Assembly: GCA_022781925.1 (NCBI GenBank)
Contig: JALESO010000047.1
Span: 1-42,226 of the forward strand
Direction: 5' to 3'
Source of the DNA: Lachnospiraceae bacterium
Lineage (GTDB): Bacteria; Bacillota; Clostridia; Lachnospirales; Lachnospiraceae
Length of the DNA: 42,226 bases
Shown: one piece after another, positions 41,301-42,226 of the stretch
How the letters are laid out: each line of letters starts with the position of its first letter
Position numbering within the stretch: position 1 is the first letter of the stretch
Notes under the pieces: generated by a model
Databases searched by the model: none
What the model saw: the letters and a program-made list of their open reading frames with translations, nothing else
What the model was told of the DNA's origin: nothing
Position numbers and translations under genes: made by a program

Positions 41301-41618
41301 TTAAAAAGGCTCTGCCGATACACCGTACTGCGTCTGTATTTTCATGCCTTCCTGTAATGGTGTCACGCAGGTTCTCACATTCGGGACTCCGTCCACTACC
41401 ATGACACAATCCGTACATCTTCCTATCGCACAAAAGATTCCCCTTGGCTTATGCTCTTTTTTTGTATATCTGTGGATCATGATCCCGGCTGCTTTCAATG
41501 CCGCTGCAATCGGTTCTCCCTCATATCCCTGAAGTTTCTGTCCATCGTAGGTGAAGCTGACAAGTTTTCCTTTTTCCGGTACGCCTAAAATCGGATGCTC
41601 TGTAATTCGAGTTCCCAT
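41301..41618 (-). CDS. [2Fe-2S]-binding subunit (HcnA/SoxA N-terminal-like)
   Basis: A 105-residue plant-type ferredoxin fold (start ATG 41618, GAGGG 8 nt upstream). The cluster motif is FCAIGRCTDCVMVVDG..RTC: C-x4-C-x2-C and a fourth Cys 11 residues later. VSFTYDGQKLQGYEGEPIAAAL (split: VSFTYDGQKL, EGEPIAAAL) is typical of the HcnA/SoxA N-terminal domain. It is the first gene of the dehydrogenase cluster, about 40 bp after a terminator, so a promoter should lie in 41619-41652. Confidence 0.87.
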   Translation of the reverse strand: MGTRITEHPILGVPEKGKLVSFTYDGQKLQGYEGEPIAAALKAAGIMIHRYTKKEHKPRGIFCAIGRCTDCVMVVDGVPNVRTCVTPLQEGMKIQTQYGVSAEPF

Positions 41619-41652
41619 ACTCATTACCCTCTTTCTGTAAAAATCAAGAAAA

Positions 41653-41684
41653 CAAAAAAGATGCCTGCGGCTGCAGACATCTTT
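41653..41684 (-). terminator. Terminator upstream of the dehydrogenase cluster
   Basis: AAAGATG-CTGC / GCAG-CATCTTT stem with GGCT loop. On the minus strand it is followed by TTTTTTGTTTTC. It shields the cluster from the tRNA operon transcript. Confidence 0.8.
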
Positions 41685-41829
41685 GACTGGTTTTATTTTC
41701 TCTATTTTGTTTGCTGTTTTTTATTTGCACTTATCATAATCACTGAAATAGCATTTGTATTGTAAAAAACGATACAACACAGAATGAAAAATGTAACAGC
41801 CTGGAATACAACACATCCCTTTTTCAATG

Positions 41830-41870
41830 AAAAAAAATACCGCAAACCTTTGTAAATCAAAAGTTTGCGA
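41830..41870 (-). terminator. Terminator of the tRNA cluster
   Basis: CGCAAAC / GTTTGCG stem (41842-41848 with 41864-41870), followed on the minus strand by GTATTTTTTTT. It starts 12 nt after the 3' end of tRNA-Arg. Confidence 0.8.
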
Positions 41871-41882
41871 TACTTTACGGTA

Positions 41883-41956
41883 CGTGCGTGAGAGGATTCG
41901 AACCCCCGACACCTTGGTCCGTAGCCAAGTGCTCTATCCAGCTGAGCTACACACAC
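41883..41956 (-). tRNA. tRNA-Arg (anticodon ACG)
   Basis: 74 nt. The acceptor pair is GTGTGTG / CACGCAC with discriminator G. The anticodon loop is CTACGGA (ACG, read as ICG after editing) in a TTGG/CCAA stem. The T-loop is TTCGAAT. No encoded CCA. It is the last gene of the minus-strand tRNA cluster. Confidence 0.95.
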
Positions 41957-41985
41957 ATATTTTATAAAATTAACTCGAAAGCTAA

Positions 41986-42069
41986 TGCCGGCGACCGGAA
42001 TCGAACCGGTACGATGTCGCCACCACAGGATTTTAAGTCCTGCGCGTCTGCCAGTTCCGCCACGCCGGC
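41986..42069 (-). tRNA. tRNA-Leu (anticodon TAA)
   Basis: 84 nt with long variable arm. The acceptor pair is GCCGGCG / CGCCGGC with discriminator A. The anticodon loop is CTTAAAA (TAA) and the T-loop TTCGATT. No encoded CCA. Confidence 0.95.
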
Positions 42070-42087
42070 ATGATGCTTTAGCATCGA

Positions 42088-42160
42088 TGGGACCTACAGG
42101 GCTCGAACCTGTGACCCTCTGCTTGTAAGGCAGATGCTCTCCCAGCTGAGCTAAGATCCC
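42088..42160 (-). tRNA. tRNA-Val (anticodon TAC)
   Basis: 73 nt. The acceptor pair is GGGATCT / AGGTCCC with discriminator A. The anticodon loop is CTTACAA (TAC) in a CTGC/GCAG stem, and the T-loop is TTCGAGC. No encoded CCA. Confidence 0.95.
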
Positions 42161-42209
42161 ATTTGAAATACATTGCATTTCGAGTAATCAATATTAAATT
42201 AATTACAAA

Positions 42210-42226
42210 CGACCCGGATCGGGTTC
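42210..42226 (-). tRNA. Probable 3' end of another tRNA, cut by the window edge
   Basis: The last 17 bases fit the geometry of the neighbouring tRNAs: one discriminator base (G on the minus strand), a 7-nt acceptor strand, a 5-nt T-stem strand and the first four T-loop bases (GAAC read on the minus strand). The identity cannot be read; discriminator G would suit tRNA-Asp among others. Confidence 0.5.

Noticed and set aside
41702-42178. Long minus-strand open frame over the tRNA cluster
   Set aside because: It runs through three clear tRNA genes and a terminator. The apparent protein is a translation of tRNA sequence.

Overview
The window looks like chromosomal DNA of an anaerobic, gut-type Bacillota, most likely Lachnospiraceae. 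The signs are strong AGGAGG ribosome binding sites, a long pyruvate kinase with an extra C-terminal domain, an [FeFe]-hydrogenase, butyrate kinase, many ferredoxin-like proteins and tRNA genes without encoded CCA. The taxonomic call is inference from protein style; no rRNA is present. I see no transposase, integrase, phage gene or CRISPR array.

Left part (1-13 kb): the 5' end of ppk, a MOSC protein, tRNA-Tyr with a second copy of its 3' end 94 bp away, and an amino-sugar block in which nagA-nagB face away from a sugar nucleotidyltransferase plus an N-acetylhexosamine 1-kinase (nahK). A structured leader lies between the two arms. A 566-bp gene-free stretch with two very long imperfect palindromes comes next, then pyk, a carbamate kinase, an HtrA protease and an uncharacterised protein.

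Middle part (13-27 kb): the most unusual region. Two minus-strand operons and a divergent PucR-type regulator appear to form one regulon. Operon A (25346 to 18440) encodes an SCP-x-like thiolase, a zinc-ribbon/OB-fold protein fused to two ACP-like domains, a phosphate acyltransferase, butyrate kinase, an acyl-ACP thioesterase and an OFA-type transporter. Operon B (18194 to 13087) encodes a second OFA transporter, a 2[4Fe-4S] ferredoxin, an AprA/fumarate-reductase-like flavoprotein and an [FeFe]-hydrogenase. Both operon promoters carry the same dyad, TTCTA-N8-TAGAA, ending exactly 54 bp before the proposed -10 box. I read this as a system that imports a carboxylic acid, handles an acyl chain on CoA and ACP, makes or spends ATP through acyl phosphate, and couples a redox step to ferredoxin and H2. 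The substrate is unknown, and I know of no described pathway with this gene set.

Right part (27-42 kb): a membrane-anchored XRE-type regulator, an aldo/keto reductase with two Fe-S motifs, cbiK, a hybrid sensor kinase with two solute-binding domains, and then a minus-strand cluster of an HcnABC/opine-oxidase-like dehydrogenase (four polypeptides), an ornithine-cyclodeaminase-family protein, an AraC regulator, a variant P-II protein and an APC permease. Together these suggest uptake and oxidation of an imino or N-substituted amino acid. The window ends in a tRNA cluster (Arg, Leu, Val and a partial tRNA) on the minus strand.
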